Counted from the first letter of the stretch, positions 34,236 through 45,096 are shown. The stretch: 64,000 nt of DNA from Undaria pinnatifida (GCA_012845835.1 JABAKD010000025.1:9553779-9617778), one strand, 5' to 3'. Notes: generated by a model from the sequence alone, not told the origin. A program made the numbers and translations.

Positions 34236-34572
34236 CTGTTGACGTTGGTCGAACGTCATGCGAGAAGTGTATTAAAACGACGCAGGAAGTAAACACGGCA
34301 AGAGACACAGGAGTACAAGTCAGAAAATATGTGAGGTAGGCGAGGAGGGCAACACATGTGCGAAGTGCATAGCCGAGGCACCCCCTTATCCAAAACACGC
34401 CTCTTCAGTCTTGCTCCATCATCACGACTTTCAAACGCACTGACGGCACCACCACTTCAAGCCGGCTCTTTGCCGCGGACCCGAGCGTTGTCCCGGACGC
34501 TCATTGTTAATGCAGCAGTATATACTATACCACATCCAGCATATAGACGCCACTGCTGTACATGGATCCCGT

Positions 34573-35583
34573 GGTGATATGTACGTATACGTATGTACGT
34601 ATATATGTACTTATGTATGTACGTATGTATGTACGTATGTACGTATGTAATGTATGTAATGTATGTAATGTATGTAATGTGTATGTACTGTATGTATGTA
34701 TGTACGTATGTAGTACGTATGTACGTACGTACGTATGTAGGTACGTATGTAAGTACGTATGTAAGTACGTATGTAATTACGTATGTAAGTACGTATGTGA
34801 GTACGTATGTATGTACGTATGTATGTACGTACGTATTTACGTATGTACGTAATGTACGTAATGTACGTAATGTACGTATGCATGCATGTATGTATGCATG
34901 TATGTATGTATGTATGTATGTATGTATGTATGTATGTATGTATGTATGTATGTATGTATGTATGTATGTATGTATGTATGTATGTATGTATGTATGTATG
35001 TATGTATGTATGTATGTATGTATGTATGTATGTATGTATGTATGTATGTATGTATGTATGTATGTATGTATGTATGTATGTATGTATGTATGTATGTATG
35101 TATGTATGTATGTATGTATGTATGTATGTATGTATGTATGTATGTATGTATGTATGTATGTATGTATGTATGTATGTATGTATGTATGTATGTATGTATG
35201 TATGTATGTATGTATGTATGTATGTATGTATGTATGTATGTATGTATGTATGTATGTATGTATGTATGTATGTATGTATGTATGTATGTATGTATGTATG
35301 TATGTATGTATGTATGTATGTATGTATGTATGTATGTATGTATGTATGTATGTATGTAGTATGTATGTATGTATGTATGTATGTATGTATGTATGTATGT
35401 ATGTATGTATGTATGTATGTATGTATGTATGTATGTATGTATGTATGTATGTATGTATGTATGTATGTATGTATGTATGTATGTATGTATGTATGTATGT
35501 ATGTATGTATGTATGTATGTATGTATGTATGTATGTATGTATGTATGTATGTATGTATGTATGTATGTATGTATGTATGTAGT
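34573..35583 (+). repeat. 1-kb ATGT tetranucleotide microsatellite
   Basis: From about 34,885 to 35,580 the DNA is an essentially pure ATGT repeat of about 175 units, with a phase slip at 35,359. The 300 bases before it are a degraded mixture of TACG, TATG and TAAT units, suggesting an older edge. Because the period is four, all three plus frames lack stops and produce a repeated MYVC peptide, which I do not regard as coding. Confidence 0.97.
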
Positions 35584-35654
35584 CTATGTTCTTTACACTA
35601 CACTGACCTTTTTACCAACCTGTATCCAGCACAACCAGTATCTGTGCTGATGAC

Positions 35655-35930
35655 AGTCTATAGAAAAGGTCGCCCTCGTTGTCCAATGGTTAATCTCGAA
35701 CACGGAATCAGCGGTTCTAATCTCGGTTTGTAGATTTCCATTTTGTAGGCACCAACTACACACCAACTGCAGCGTGGGATTTAGGGCGCGGGTAAGCACA
35801 ATTCAACGCCAGGCCACGAGGGAAGGGAGTTTTCAAGTCTTCTCGCGCTAAAATGAAGGTGCGCACCCCCGTGATGGGGAGGACCAAGAATACTCCGGAT
35901 CAGAGTTACGTCTGGGGAGGGAGACGGAGA
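35655..35930 (+). mobile_element. tRNA-derived SINE, copy 1
   Basis: Head resembles a tRNA gene: GTCGCCCTCGTTGTCCAATGG carries an A box (TTGTCCAATGG, about 35,679), and GGTTCTAATCTC at 35,713 is a degenerate B box. The body shares GTAAGCACAATTCAACGCC with the other copies and ends in GA-rich DNA. Polymerase III boxes plus a shared body define a SINE family in this window. Confidence 0.65.
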
Positions 35931-36649
35931 AATATATGAAGCGCGAAGAAAGATGCGAACATGTATAAAGAGACGAGCTAAAAGGTTACAAACTAGTAGA
36001 CAGATATAAACATTGCAAACACAGGGAGGTGATTTGGCCATGCAAGCGCCAACCGCAATGAGCCCGAGGGCGAAAAACAAAAATATGCAAGCCAGCACAC
36101 TTGGCCATTTGCATCCAAAACGCAAGAAATTAAAAATACTCCGTATAAAATACGAGTATGTACTGTAGTCTATAGAAAAGAAAAAAAAAACAAATACAAC
36201 GGAAGATAGGGAAATACGGCGGCACGAGAAAATGAAAAACAAAGCACACCACACAAGTGAACAGACAGCCAGCAACCAGCACACGCCAGAGGACGCCATC
36301 TAACCACATCGGGCGCAGCAACAATATATGCTTCCGTAATAACTCTATTGCTGTCGTACGAGGTTTATATAGGAGCATTAACGCATGGTCTATCACCTGC
36401 GCACTGCTGCTTCTGACGACGGTGGTGCCCATACCGTCATCATCGCCCCGGGGCCCGTACTGAATATTAAAATAACTAAGCAGGCAACCACGCAGCAACA
36501 CGGCCGATAGATTACACCACACCGCCGGCGTCGGGGCAGAACCCAAACTGGGTACCGAATGCAACTAATACTAGTACGAGAGGGTTAGGAGCATTGCTGC
36601 TGAAACAGTCCTCTGCCCTTGTATATTTGATGGAGGTGTCTATACCGAC
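35931..36649. other. Purine-rich stretch, no supported gene
   Basis: Purine-rich on the plus strand, giving long but compositionally biased frames on the minus strand (36,299-35,781 and 36,564-36,130). I see no motif, splice chain or repeat partner that would support a gene. Confidence 0.4.
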
Positions 36650-37380
36650 AACGTCGCCTCAGTAACCCCCGACGGCGCCCAAAAAAAAACAGATGGGGCA
36701 CAGATATACAAGTTTAGGGACGAACGAAGGCAACACAGGGATGAAATGGAAAAGGGGAAAACGGCCCAGCAAGCATCCGTAAACCAACCGCGGTTGTAGT
36801 ACCGCAGTATCCGCCGACACTGCACCCCCGATGAGGGGGAGTGCACACAATCCAAGGAACGGACTGCAAAAACTAACCATACGCTAGTAGGAGTATATCG
36901 AAGTTACGTGGAGAGGTAAGCGTGGTGCCTTGCTCCCTGTGCCGCCTCCTTCTTGGCGTTTTCAGAGCGGTTTCCCTACTCCCGGGGGCCCACCCCTATT
37001 TCGGCTTTGTGCGTCACGCATCCGGGCTGCACGGGGCTTCGAGCTCTGTTTGCCTCCTATAAGTGCCACCTGGCCATGAAACGTTCGGCTGCCTCGAGGG
37101 TCCTCCGGTACTGTTAACCCGCCTTCTTTTCTGCATGGACCCACAACACGGTTTCAACTTCAAGATACCTTGGGGGAAATTCCGCGGATCCTTCGGTGGG
37201 TCGAAAAACGGCGATGCAGTCTCTCGGGGTTCTGAGCCAGTCTTTCAGTGTCCCACTTGGGCCCAGGGCTTTCCACCGTTACCTACGAAACCAGCACCCG
37301 ACCGGGTAATCGGCCTTCGTTTTGCCACACCATTGCCCCAGCAAAGAAGATCCGCTCTCTCGCAATTAGTCTGCTAGCGG
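36650..37380 (+). repeat. Inv-1 repeat, copy 2 (inverted)
   Basis: Inverse copy of 32,500-33,300. The left part (36,660-36,880) read on the minus strand matches the plus strand at 33,060-33,300, including the GCGGATACTGCGGTACTAC block. The right part (37,065-37,340 plus) reads GHETFGCLEGPPVLLTRLLF, then WGKFRGSFGGSKNG and SRGSEPVFQCPTWA, similar to the minus strand at 32,830-32,600. The peptide similarity suggests that the repeat once had a coding part. Confidence 0.7.
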
Positions 37381-37539
37381 GCCTTGTTTACGAGAGGTAA
37401 AAGAAATATTTCATAGATAGTTCAATGAGTTCTAATTTATATATTATATAAAAATATTTCAAGGACGTCAGCCGTAGATTTTCATTTGTTTGCCCATCCC
37501 TCCTCATTGTCTTCTCCTTTTTCATTACTCCTCCCTCCC

Positions 37540-37845
37540 TAGACGTAATTCCGGTTCGGCGTCTTTGAGCAGGCTCTTCTCCCCCCTCCCCCCACCATAC
37601 GTGTATTCAGGTTTATCGCGAGAAAATTTGAGCTATTTCTTCCCTCGCCGATTCGCACCGAATTGTGTCTACCCACGCTACTAGAAGGGCTCTTACAGTT
37701 GATTGCTACGGATTTGTATTTTTGAATATAAAATCGTAAAGCGAGATAAAATTGAGGTTCAAACCCCAGAACCAACTTTATGTAATGGTACGTAGCGCTC
37801 GAGGGTATCCTTCACAAGATAATAGACTACCGCGGTGGACGGCTG
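37540..37845 (-). mobile_element. tRNA-derived SINE, copy 2
   Basis: Minus-strand copy. The B box reads GGGGTTTGAACCTC (37,767-37,754); the A box region (CCGCGGTAGTCTATTATC) is degraded. The body shares GTAGACACAATTCGGTGCG and the AGCGTGGG block with other copies, and the tail is C-rich on plus (37,570-37,600). Confidence 0.6.
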
Positions 37846-38157
37846 ATTTTGGTTTTTGTTTACGCCTGATGTTTGTCAGATATACTTTTCGGCTCAGCCG
37901 CTATAAATGTAGTCTAGTGCACGTGTTTTGTGATTAGAGTGTTTGCGTTAAAATTCACTAAAAGTTCTTTCATCAATCTAGAAAAAGGCCAGATTCACTC
38001 CGACATGCTTTTGGGTGTGTTTGCGGTGAACGAATCGCAGAAAAGGCGTACACGGCCTTCCTAACACGGGCGGGGAGCGGGGAGGCAGCATCAAATTTTG
38101 AATTTAGACGTGGTGCGTTAGCACCTATTTAGTCTATGAACTCACCGACAGGGGCAG
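37846..38157. other. No recognisable feature
   Basis: About 310 bases without a supported gene or repeat. Confidence 0.5.
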
Positions 38158-38470
38158 GCCCAGCACAACACCATAAGACAAACAGCAGCACAGCAGCAGC
38201 TGCTGCGCAGTAGCATAACAGCAGCCGCTGCCGCAGCAGCAGCGGCGGGGGAAGGGACGGAGGTGGCGGTGTCGATGGCCCCGCCAGATGAGTTGCGGCA
38301 CAGCAGCTCGGCTCGGCCTGGCTTGATCACTACCATCACCACAACAACAGAGCAGCCAGTTCTATATATTTTCTGTTAGAAACACACGCAGGAGACACCA
38401 ACCGCAGCCGCAGGACAATAGACGCCGCCGCCGCCGCACAGCAGCAGCAGCAGGAGCGGCGGCCGTGCGG
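38158..38470. repeat. CAG/GCN trinucleotide-rich block
   Basis: Two clusters (38,180-38,255 and 38,410-38,465) of CAG, CAA, GCC and GCG trinucleotides. On the minus strand one frame gives an alanine run and ends beside a good donor (CCTGTCGGTGAGTTC at about 38,158-38,145), so a minus-strand exon 38,342-38,150 is possible. Low complexity prevents a firm call. Confidence 0.45.
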
Positions 38471-38471
38471 C

Positions 38472-38828
38472 ATGGGTGGCGGTGGAGGATTCGGCGACGG
38501 CGTTGTGGTATACCGACGGTGGTTGACAAAATCAACACCGGATACGACATCACGCAGCGGCAGAGAACCAGGCCACATCGTAGAGAGCGCGGGAGCGCTG
38601 GCTCACACCCTACCCCTGAGGCTGCGCGTACGCGCCATGCGTCTCGAACTACCCTTCGTGCCTCCGCATCAAGGTTGGGTTGTGCCTACCGCTGCCAAGC
38701 ACAGCATACAGCGAGCAGTGTCTGCTCTGTGTTGCCGTGTGGGTTGTGCCCTCGTGCCCTCTGATTGCTGTGACGTTGTGCTGGAGGGCAACGGTGTTAA
38801 GCTCGGTATTTGTAGGCCAATCGTATGA
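38472..38828 (+). CDS. Candidate ORF of unknown function
   Basis: A 118-codon frame starting MGGGGGFGDGVVVYRRWL. It continues SGREPGHIVESAGALAH and RLRVRAMRLELPFVPPHQG, then ends EGNGVKLGICRPIV. Composition is more protein-like than the overlapping arginine-rich frame at 38,465-38,764. It follows the trinucleotide block. No domain recognised and no splice evidence; moderate chance of being coincidental in this GC-richer DNA. Confidence 0.3.
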   Translation: MGGGGGFGDGVVVYRRWLTKSTPDTTSRSGREPGHIVESAGALAHTLPLRLRVRAMRLELPFVPPHQGWVVPTAAKHSIQRAVSALCCRVGCALVPSDCCDVVLEGNGVKLGICRPIV

Positions 38829-40490
38829 GCTGGTCGTCATTGATGGAAGCTCACTCTAAATCGTTCACTCAAATCGGAATTTTCATGCCGTTTTGTGCCC
38901 AGTTCTTCATTCAAAGTTCGCTCGGCAATTTTTTTAAACGGATTTTTTGCTTGAATTATTTTAACGCAAACACTCGATTTACACGACGCGGTCTTCCGCG
39001 TTTCTTCCGTGCTCCACACCCATTCCACAAAATAAAACAAGGAATACTAGTTCCAAATGGTCTTGCCTTGACGAGGCATAAAAGCGACTATTTAGTCGAT
39101 CACTCACCGGGTGGAGTAAGGGCAGCTGCCGGTTGCGACCCATGTCTTGTCAAAAGAGAAACGGATGGCGCAGAGAGCATTGGCAAGGACGGTGGAGGAG
39201 TGGGTACGCTGTGTGAACATGTTGTGTCGTCACGATAGCTGTGAGAACGCACAACAAATCAACCAAAACGTCAAACCCATCACAGAAATATTCAACCATA
39301 CCTCGGCGAAGAAGTACATACATTAGAAAAGGTAGTGCAAGATCTCGAATGCTGAATTTCAGGGGGCGCTACCCCGGCAGAGCTACCTTTTATTCGTAAT
39401 CAGCTTGTAAAATATCTTGTACGTTTTGAGGAAACGGCGCCAACTTCTTGACTGCAGCATAGTACCCATACAGCCACAGTTGCTGGTTAAAATGCTGCGA
39501 CGATCAGCACTGGAGTCAGCTGACCCTGCCTGGTGTATATCTCAAACAACATTATTCTCGAAATCAAAACGAGCGAAAGACATTGCATGCCCACAGGTTG
39601 CTGAGTGCTCAGTTGTAAACGATTTACTTTCACGTCCATGTCATAGTCCCCTTCGATAGGAATCTAGAGTGGAAACGTGTCGACAATGAACGATGCTATG
39701 AAGGGCTCAAACCCACGTGCCCCATGCAATCGTGCTCGTATTGCTGCGGGCATATTCTAAATATTCAATACGGATTAGACTACATTCCATACTGCCTTTG
39801 TCAACGGTGTCTGAGCGTTTTCTTGACGGTATGTCTGGGTCTCGAAAAAAAGTGTGAGAAGCCATCTTGCGAGACGCGAGCGTGCAAGCCCGACAACAAC
39901 AAGCGCACGGCTTGAAGTGAGGAGCCGGAAACGCAAGCATGAGCACGAGGAGGGAACAATACCATATGTACCTACAACCATACCATATACAGACTATGTA
40001 CCTACACAAGCAAGAGGAGAGGTAGTGACACGCGGTTCGGGCCACGAGGGATAACGGTGTCAACCACAACTTCTGCGAAAGCTAATAACTCGGCAGAACA
40101 TCAAACAACGTTCAACACTGCCGTGGTAAACACACATCCACCAGCGATTTGATGTATACTGCCTGCTTTGACAATACCAAACATGAGCTGAGGCGTGTCA
40201 TCCCCTCCCCACTATTGCTCCAGCACGTACCATGCACGGGAAGCACCGATATTTAGCAGCATCCGGAATGCGGCCAGCGTTTTGCCTGTACGCCACGTGA
40301 CAGCAGGAAGCGTGGTATTGGGAAGACCGCGCAAGGGGGTTTAAAAGTCACTCCGTGGACAGAGCAACGCGCGTGGACCAGTGTTTGATCGTTTCTATCG
40401 ATAATGATACAGCGAGAGCTGGATAAAGCAAGAGTCCAATTAAGTTTTTTAATTCTGAAAATTGTTTCGTACGGTCGCTGTGCTAGAAAT
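38829..40490. other. No firmly supported gene
   Basis: Several short frames on both strands (for example 39,417-39,659 plus and 40,069-39,707 minus) lack motifs. A small inverted repeat AAAAGGTAG...CTACCTTTT frames 39,338-39,402. TACCTACAACCATACCATAT-like phrases repeat near 39,965-40,005. Nothing else is assignable. Confidence 0.4.
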
Positions 40491-40890
40491 CGATTAGAAG
40501 TCATATTTCTGGTTCTCGTTTGTCAAACGGCCCAAAAGGTCGATTTTCATCAAAGCCTCGATCAACATTGTCCGCCAACCACGATCGACCTTCAATCTCA
40601 GGATAGACAACCTATGACCACCTCTTTTGGTTCCGGACAAGGCCACACGAACGTCGGTGACAGGGGCGAATAATAAATGTTCATCCGAGCTCCAGATCAC
40701 GGCATGGTGCCCGTGTTGTCTTTAATACTTCTGTCACAAACCCCCTAAAAAACTCCATTTTGTTGCCCGTTGGGAGACGATTGAGCGTTATCGTCTCTGT
40801 TTGCCACACACCGGCCACCAAAAATATCTTCAAAAGAAGCCTAATCGGCGCCCGCCACACATCACGTGCCGTAGTGCTAGTCAGCACTGT
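40490..40890 (-). pseudogene. Frameshifted coding-like segment
   Basis: On the minus strand an upstream frame (from 40,887: RDVWRAPIRLLLKIFLVAG, then TGNKMEFFRGFVTEVLK) runs into a stop at 40,681. A second frame, overlapping it, reads APVTDVRVALSGTKRGGHRL, then LRLKVDRGWRTMLIEALM and ends GRLTNENQKYDF. Both have ordinary protein composition and together look like one gene with a frameshift, or two exons with an unplaced intron. No family is recognised. Confidence 0.35.
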
Positions 40891-41448
40891 ACACTAAGAA
40901 CGGGTCGAAACACCTAACGGGCTTGCCCGCACTATTGGGGTTCGCACTATTCGCGACATCACTAGGACAAAGAGTCGAAGTAGACAACAACGACGATTAT
41001 GAGGGTTGCACTGTAGTGTATGCAACAAGCCAGGGATTGGATAGATATCAGTGCCGTGACGCGGATAGAAGCCCGAGGGCGCTCAATGGTAGGAAGAGAA
41101 CATGCAGGTTTGGTGCAAATACGGCTGTGTAGTACTGGTGTACTGCGCAGCGGTGAAAACTAAATCCTGGACCGCCGAGAGGATATTTGGTCCACGACAT
41201 GTTACGCAATAAACGCCGAGTGTCCCAACAGGTATGTCTGCGCACAGCCCGATGGTTGTTGTTTCATTATGCATCGACGGTTCTGTGGACATTAGAATAA
41301 CAATCACAAGGGAACACCTACAATGAAAGATACAGGAAATTGTCCAAAAAGCATTCCAAAAGCGAACACGTGAGTCCACGCACACAAAGAAACACCTTTC
41401 CAACAAAACCCAGACACCCACAGAGAAAAAGTAGGGGGGAACACGTTC

Positions 41449-41530
41449 AACGAAAAGAGCACAGGCACAATAAGGACCCGATCTAATATAACGAAAAGAG
41501 CACAGGCACAATAAGGACCCGATCTAATAT
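41449..41530. repeat. Perfect 41-bp tandem duplication
   Basis: The 41-base unit from AACGAAAAGAGCACAGG to CCGATCTAATAT occurs twice without a mismatch (41,449-41,489 and 41,490-41,530). Complete identity points to a very recent duplication or an assembly artefact. Confidence 0.97.
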
Positions 41531-41758
41531 CCTTCTCGCACGATCTCCCTCAGTTTCTAGAAGAACACCCCACACTACACAATAGCACGTTATTGGGGTT
41601 TGCTTGAAGTTACTACGAAAAAAACACCTAGAAGTAATCCCTGAAAAAAAGCGACTCAATCAACACATGTGCAGCAAAACGGCTGTCATTGAACTACGCG
41701 TCATAATACGCCCGGACATCAGTCTGGCGAGATGGCTTAGATGCATGCGCTTCGATCA

Positions 41759-41941
41759 TCAGCATCCGTGTCCTCGTGAGCACGTATGACAGATGCGATT
41801 CATTTCGCTTTCGCCTTCCTCCTCCACCTCGCGGCATATGCCGTGCAGTCTGCCGCCGCATCCTCCTCGGCATTGGTGACCGTCGGGGGCTTTAGGTGTG
41901 CAGGTGCTGAGATGGCAAAGTTCACCTGCTGCACATGGCAT
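41759..41941 (-). CDS. Zinc-finger-like fragment
   Basis: Minus-strand frame of 60 codons starting MPCAAGELCHLSTCTPKAPD. It carries a regular Cys/His pattern: CHLSTC, then HQCRGGCGGRLHGICRE, then ICHTC. The series C-x4-C ... H-x-C-x3-C ... H-x2-C ... C-x2-C resembles a PHD/RING-type cross-brace treble of zinc ligands, as found near the ends of some transposases and in chromatin readers. The frame is open upstream without a clear start and stops soon after the last cysteine pair, so it is an exon or a fragment. Confidence 0.4.
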   Translation of the reverse strand: MPCAAGELCHLSTCTPKAPDGHQCRGGCGGRLHGICREVEEEGESEMNRICHTCSRGHGC

Positions 41942-41999
41942 CGTGTGCCTCTGCTGTTGCTGTTCTCGTGGCCAGTAGGGGTATCCCGCTGCTATGCGG

Positions 42000-42300
42000 T
42001 AGGGTAGGATTGTGTATAGACTATATGTCGGGAACTTGTTTATGGGTTTGACCGCGCATCTAGGCCGTTATGACGTCATACCCGCATTATGGAGGGTTCT
42101 GAGAGCGACCAAACCCGCACTATACAGGCGTGTGCCTCGAATAGTGCGGCACCCGCACTATTGAGAGATCTCTAAGTTGTGCCAAGCGATTTCACCCGGC
42201 ACACGCACTACCTAACTAGCACTATAGGAGGACCCCCACTGTAATGCGGTTCTCCTGCATCGCGCGTCATGTTTTAACGACATGGGCAACCAATAAGTTA
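42000..42300. repeat. Dispersed CCGCACTAT motif with a perfect hairpin
   Basis: CGCACTAT(T) occurs at about 42,114 and 42,155, with CGCATTAT near 42,082 and CGCACTACC near 42,206; two more copies lie at 40,927 and 40,946. At 42,140-42,162 AATAGTGCGG and CCGCACTATT form a perfect 10-bp stem with a three-base loop. The purpose is unknown; it may be the foldback end of a small element. Confidence 0.6.
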
Positions 42301-43979
42301 ATACTTAGCTACCAGCGAGTTCGTGTGTATTATTGGTTGGGCACCAACTAACCAATTGCATTTATTCGAGATCCGAGATTGGGATTGAAGTGATGTCCAT
42401 TTCCCACGAAAGTAAAGTAATTAGCACGCAGCCCGTACCATCACAGAATACGAGTTAAAAGAGGGAAATGTTATTTGTTGTGTGGCTTGCTTATGTTCAA
42501 CCCCGGCAGGTTCAGCAGTGCATGGCCAAATTAGCTGTATAGGCAATAATAGGTGTATTTGGTTCTGAGGTTGTGACCACAGAGCTTGTCGCTCCACGAG
42601 GTTTTGGCACGGATACTGGTTGTGCTCGACGTATATATGGTAGATGTCAAGATCAGTTCACAATGGGGGTCCCCTGGTAACGCGGTCTGAGTAAGGTGGT
42701 ATCCCGATACTAGGCGGTCAAATCGCTTGGTGCGTCTGGGTAATCGCATTAAAAAAGCAATGAATGAAGCAGATTCCCCCGATTAGGCGGTCATGTTGCT
42801 CTGACAAACCACCGCCTTGCCGCGGGGCCCCTATATAGTGCTGTAATGCGAAGACCAACCACACCAGTCTGTACCCTGTACATGAAGGCCTTGTGCAGCT
42901 GCCGTTTCCGTGAGAAACACTGCAAGTCTAACCATTGGACATTGCTACGCTCGGCTCGCCGAACATGCCTCAGGCGTCTACCATGCTAAAGCTTCTCCAA
43001 CCCGGTATGGGAGGAGGACGTAATGGGATCGAGAATCTCTTTCTCAGCGCATCGTTTACTCTAAACAGGATATTACTAATGAAACATGATGACTTCAAAA
43101 CGAACGTATACTATTAATACCGTAGCGGCCCGGGTGTAATTCCAATGGTGTGAGCACGGCAGTCGTTTGAACTCAAAAATGACACACACCGCTGCCACCA
43201 CCAATAACGATAGCCCTAACCATGACACCAACCCTTGGGCAACACTCAAGGAGTCAACCTTTTTATCGCTGCGAAAATGTTCCCACATGTACCTTGGTAC
43301 TGCATATACCTGCTGGCGACCGCGACTACAACGGTACACGCAAGGTGTGTGCGAAAAACTTTCTTTGCGAAAAAAAATCTACTCAGAAGTCTCCGAAGGT
43401 AAGATTTGAAGGAATTTCCATAAAATCGGCCACGAAGTACTTCATAGAAAGTAGGATTTGATAAAATCTTGCGGTACTATTTGGTTCTAATGTTTCACTA
43501 GCCTACAAACCACCGAGCATTTGCCGGACGCATCTTCCTCGTGCCTGGCACGCACAACTGCCTACTGCTTGCCGTATCGACCCAGCACAACAGCCGATGG
43601 GAGCACACACACACACTCGAGAGCTGTAAGAGTAAAACGCCAATGAGGGGTGTTGAAGTGTAGCGGGGGACCGCCCGGGGGCCCGCTGCTACGACGGTGT
43701 GCTCTCGCCCACTTCGTGTTGTGGAAAGTACGTCTTTCCCATATGGCTACTCGTACTTGTGCTCGTTCCGCAACGTTGATAGACCGTGACAACATGAAAG
43801 CCCATGTCATATTTTAATTCCATCACACCGCGGTCGCAGGAGCAGTAGCGGCGGCGGCGCGGTGCGAGGCAGCCGCGGTCTAAGTGTTTGACGCCGGCAC
43901 GGTGGCGGGCGTACGTTGAGCACAGCAAGCAGCAGCAGCACCCGATGGGAAGGATGCTCGTAACCAGCCGGTACGGGTA
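42301..43979. other. No firmly supported gene
   Basis: Holds recurring GCGGTCA-type phrases at 42,685-42,800. A minus-strand frame at 43,339-43,076 reads YAVPRYMWEHFRSDKK after an acceptor-like CGCCAGCAG, followed by a hydrophobic segment (LGLSLLVVAAVCVIFEF); this could be an exon with a membrane helix but is unconfirmed. A GC-rich CGG/CAG block lies at 43,845-43,945. Confidence 0.3.
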
Positions 43980-44345
43980 TGAAAGTCTTACAAACCTCCA
44001 GAACTTCCGGGTATTGTGGCTCGGGCGTACATGACTTCCAGAAGTTCCGGGCAGGTATAAACATGTTGTACCCGTACCTCGGGTCTTTGTGACACCGGCA
44101 TAAAGAACTTCCAGAATCCGGGTACGGATGTGAGTGTCCTATTAATACAGAAGATACACACGTTTACTGTAGGGTAATGCACGGGTCGGGGTTAAATGCC
44201 CCGGGTATGGTTTTGTGTGTATTCTACAGACAGAACGGAAATAGAATGTTCGGGCACGGGTATGAATGTCGTACAAAACTTTAAGACGTTCCGGGTGCCG
44301 TTGGGGTTGTACACAAGTCACAGAAGTCCCGGGTACGGGTAATTC
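43980..44345. repeat. CGGGTA-rich diverged repeat array 1
   Basis: Loose repeats of about 60-70 bp built on GTACGGGTATGAATGTCGTA followed by CAGAACTTCCAGAAGTTCCG. At least five units are recognisable at 43,970-44,120 and 44,240-44,345. The same units form a second array at 45,285-45,650. Each contains the near-palindrome AACTTCCAGAAGTT. Confidence 0.8.
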
Positions 44346-44349
44346 CCCG

Positions 44350-44683
44350 GTAAAATACCGCCTCAAAAGCGGCGAAAACAACAAAATGACTGGTAAAAAA
44401 AAAACACAGTTTAATTGTCAACGCGTTTCCAATTACCGCGATTGACATGCCGCATAATACACTAATGGATTCACAGGAAATAACACACATGCTTCTACTA
44501 CTATTCTTCTGTAACAGATCATACCATAGCGTACCTCGGCTGTGGAGCCCTCAAGATGAATAACGGCGGTCGTATGCCAAATTTTTCCACTAGCTCAATA
44601 AGCCAAGTGCCACGACAAAGAAGAAGGAAAGCCGCCGAAAACGCAGAGAATATTTCATGACTTCGATGGTATGACAGCGAGAT
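44350..44683 (-). CDS. Candidate spliced gene fragment, possibly decayed
   Basis: Three minus-strand coding-like blocks in compatible phase: 44,683-44,535 after an acceptor (GGAAAAATGCAG), 44,508-44,437, and from 44,389 after GTGTTTTTTTTTTACCAG. They read ISLSYHRSHEIFSAFSAAFL, RGTWLIELVEKFGIRPP, then VVEACVLFPVNPLVYYAACQ, then HFVVFAAFEAVF. The second intron (44,436-44,390, 47 nt) looks perfect. The first gap of only 26 nt is too short for a normal intron, so this may be a pseudogene or a mis-chosen boundary. The downstream end runs into the CGGGTA array. Function unknown, hydrophobic character. Confidence 0.35.
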
Positions 44684-44877
44684 CTGCATTTTTCCGATCA
44701 GAAAAAAAAATGACAATACGCAATACGTGGTTTCCCGATATGAGGAAAAAATCGTTGATCCAAACAAATCGAATCGAATTCAAGTTGATAAATAAAAAAT
44801 AATAACTTCGATTCAAAATAGTCCTTCAATTGTTGTTGTTCTCACATTAACTCGCATAATCAAGTCCGTGGTCACAG

Positions 44878-45096
44878 GACAGGCTCCAGTCACTCTGGAG
44901 CTGAGGAATACCCCAGGGAAAAACACACACAACCCAAGGTGGTACACGCATATATCACAGCTGACGCAATTCATGCCTCCACCAGAAACATATAAAAGTG
45001 AAATCGGGAGTCAGTCTACAATGTGCCAGGTCCAGGCCGGTGCATACGTCTCACTACTCACGCCTGGAGGAACCAAATATTCCGATTGCCACCCAA
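44878..45096 (+). CDS. Candidate exon, unknown function
   Basis: Plus-strand frame of about 72 codons between an acceptor-like GTGGTCACAG and a good donor (CACCCAAGTAAGC). It reads GQAPVTLELRNTPGKNTHNP, then RWYTHISQLTQFMPPPETY and QVQAGAYVSLLTPGG. Composition is protein-like. No partner exons were found and no domain is recognised. Confidence 0.35.

Noticed and set aside
34593-35733. Open frames of over 300 codons with a repeated MYVC peptide
   Set aside because: They are the automatic translation of an ATGT microsatellite. A four-base period has no stops in any plus frame.
35781-36564. Long minus-strand frames (172 and 144 codons)
   Set aside because: They arise from purine-rich plus-strand composition; no motif or splice chain supports them.
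39700-39735. Possible tRNA B box (GGGTTTGAGCCC on minus)
   Set aside because: No A box at a suitable distance and no SINE body.
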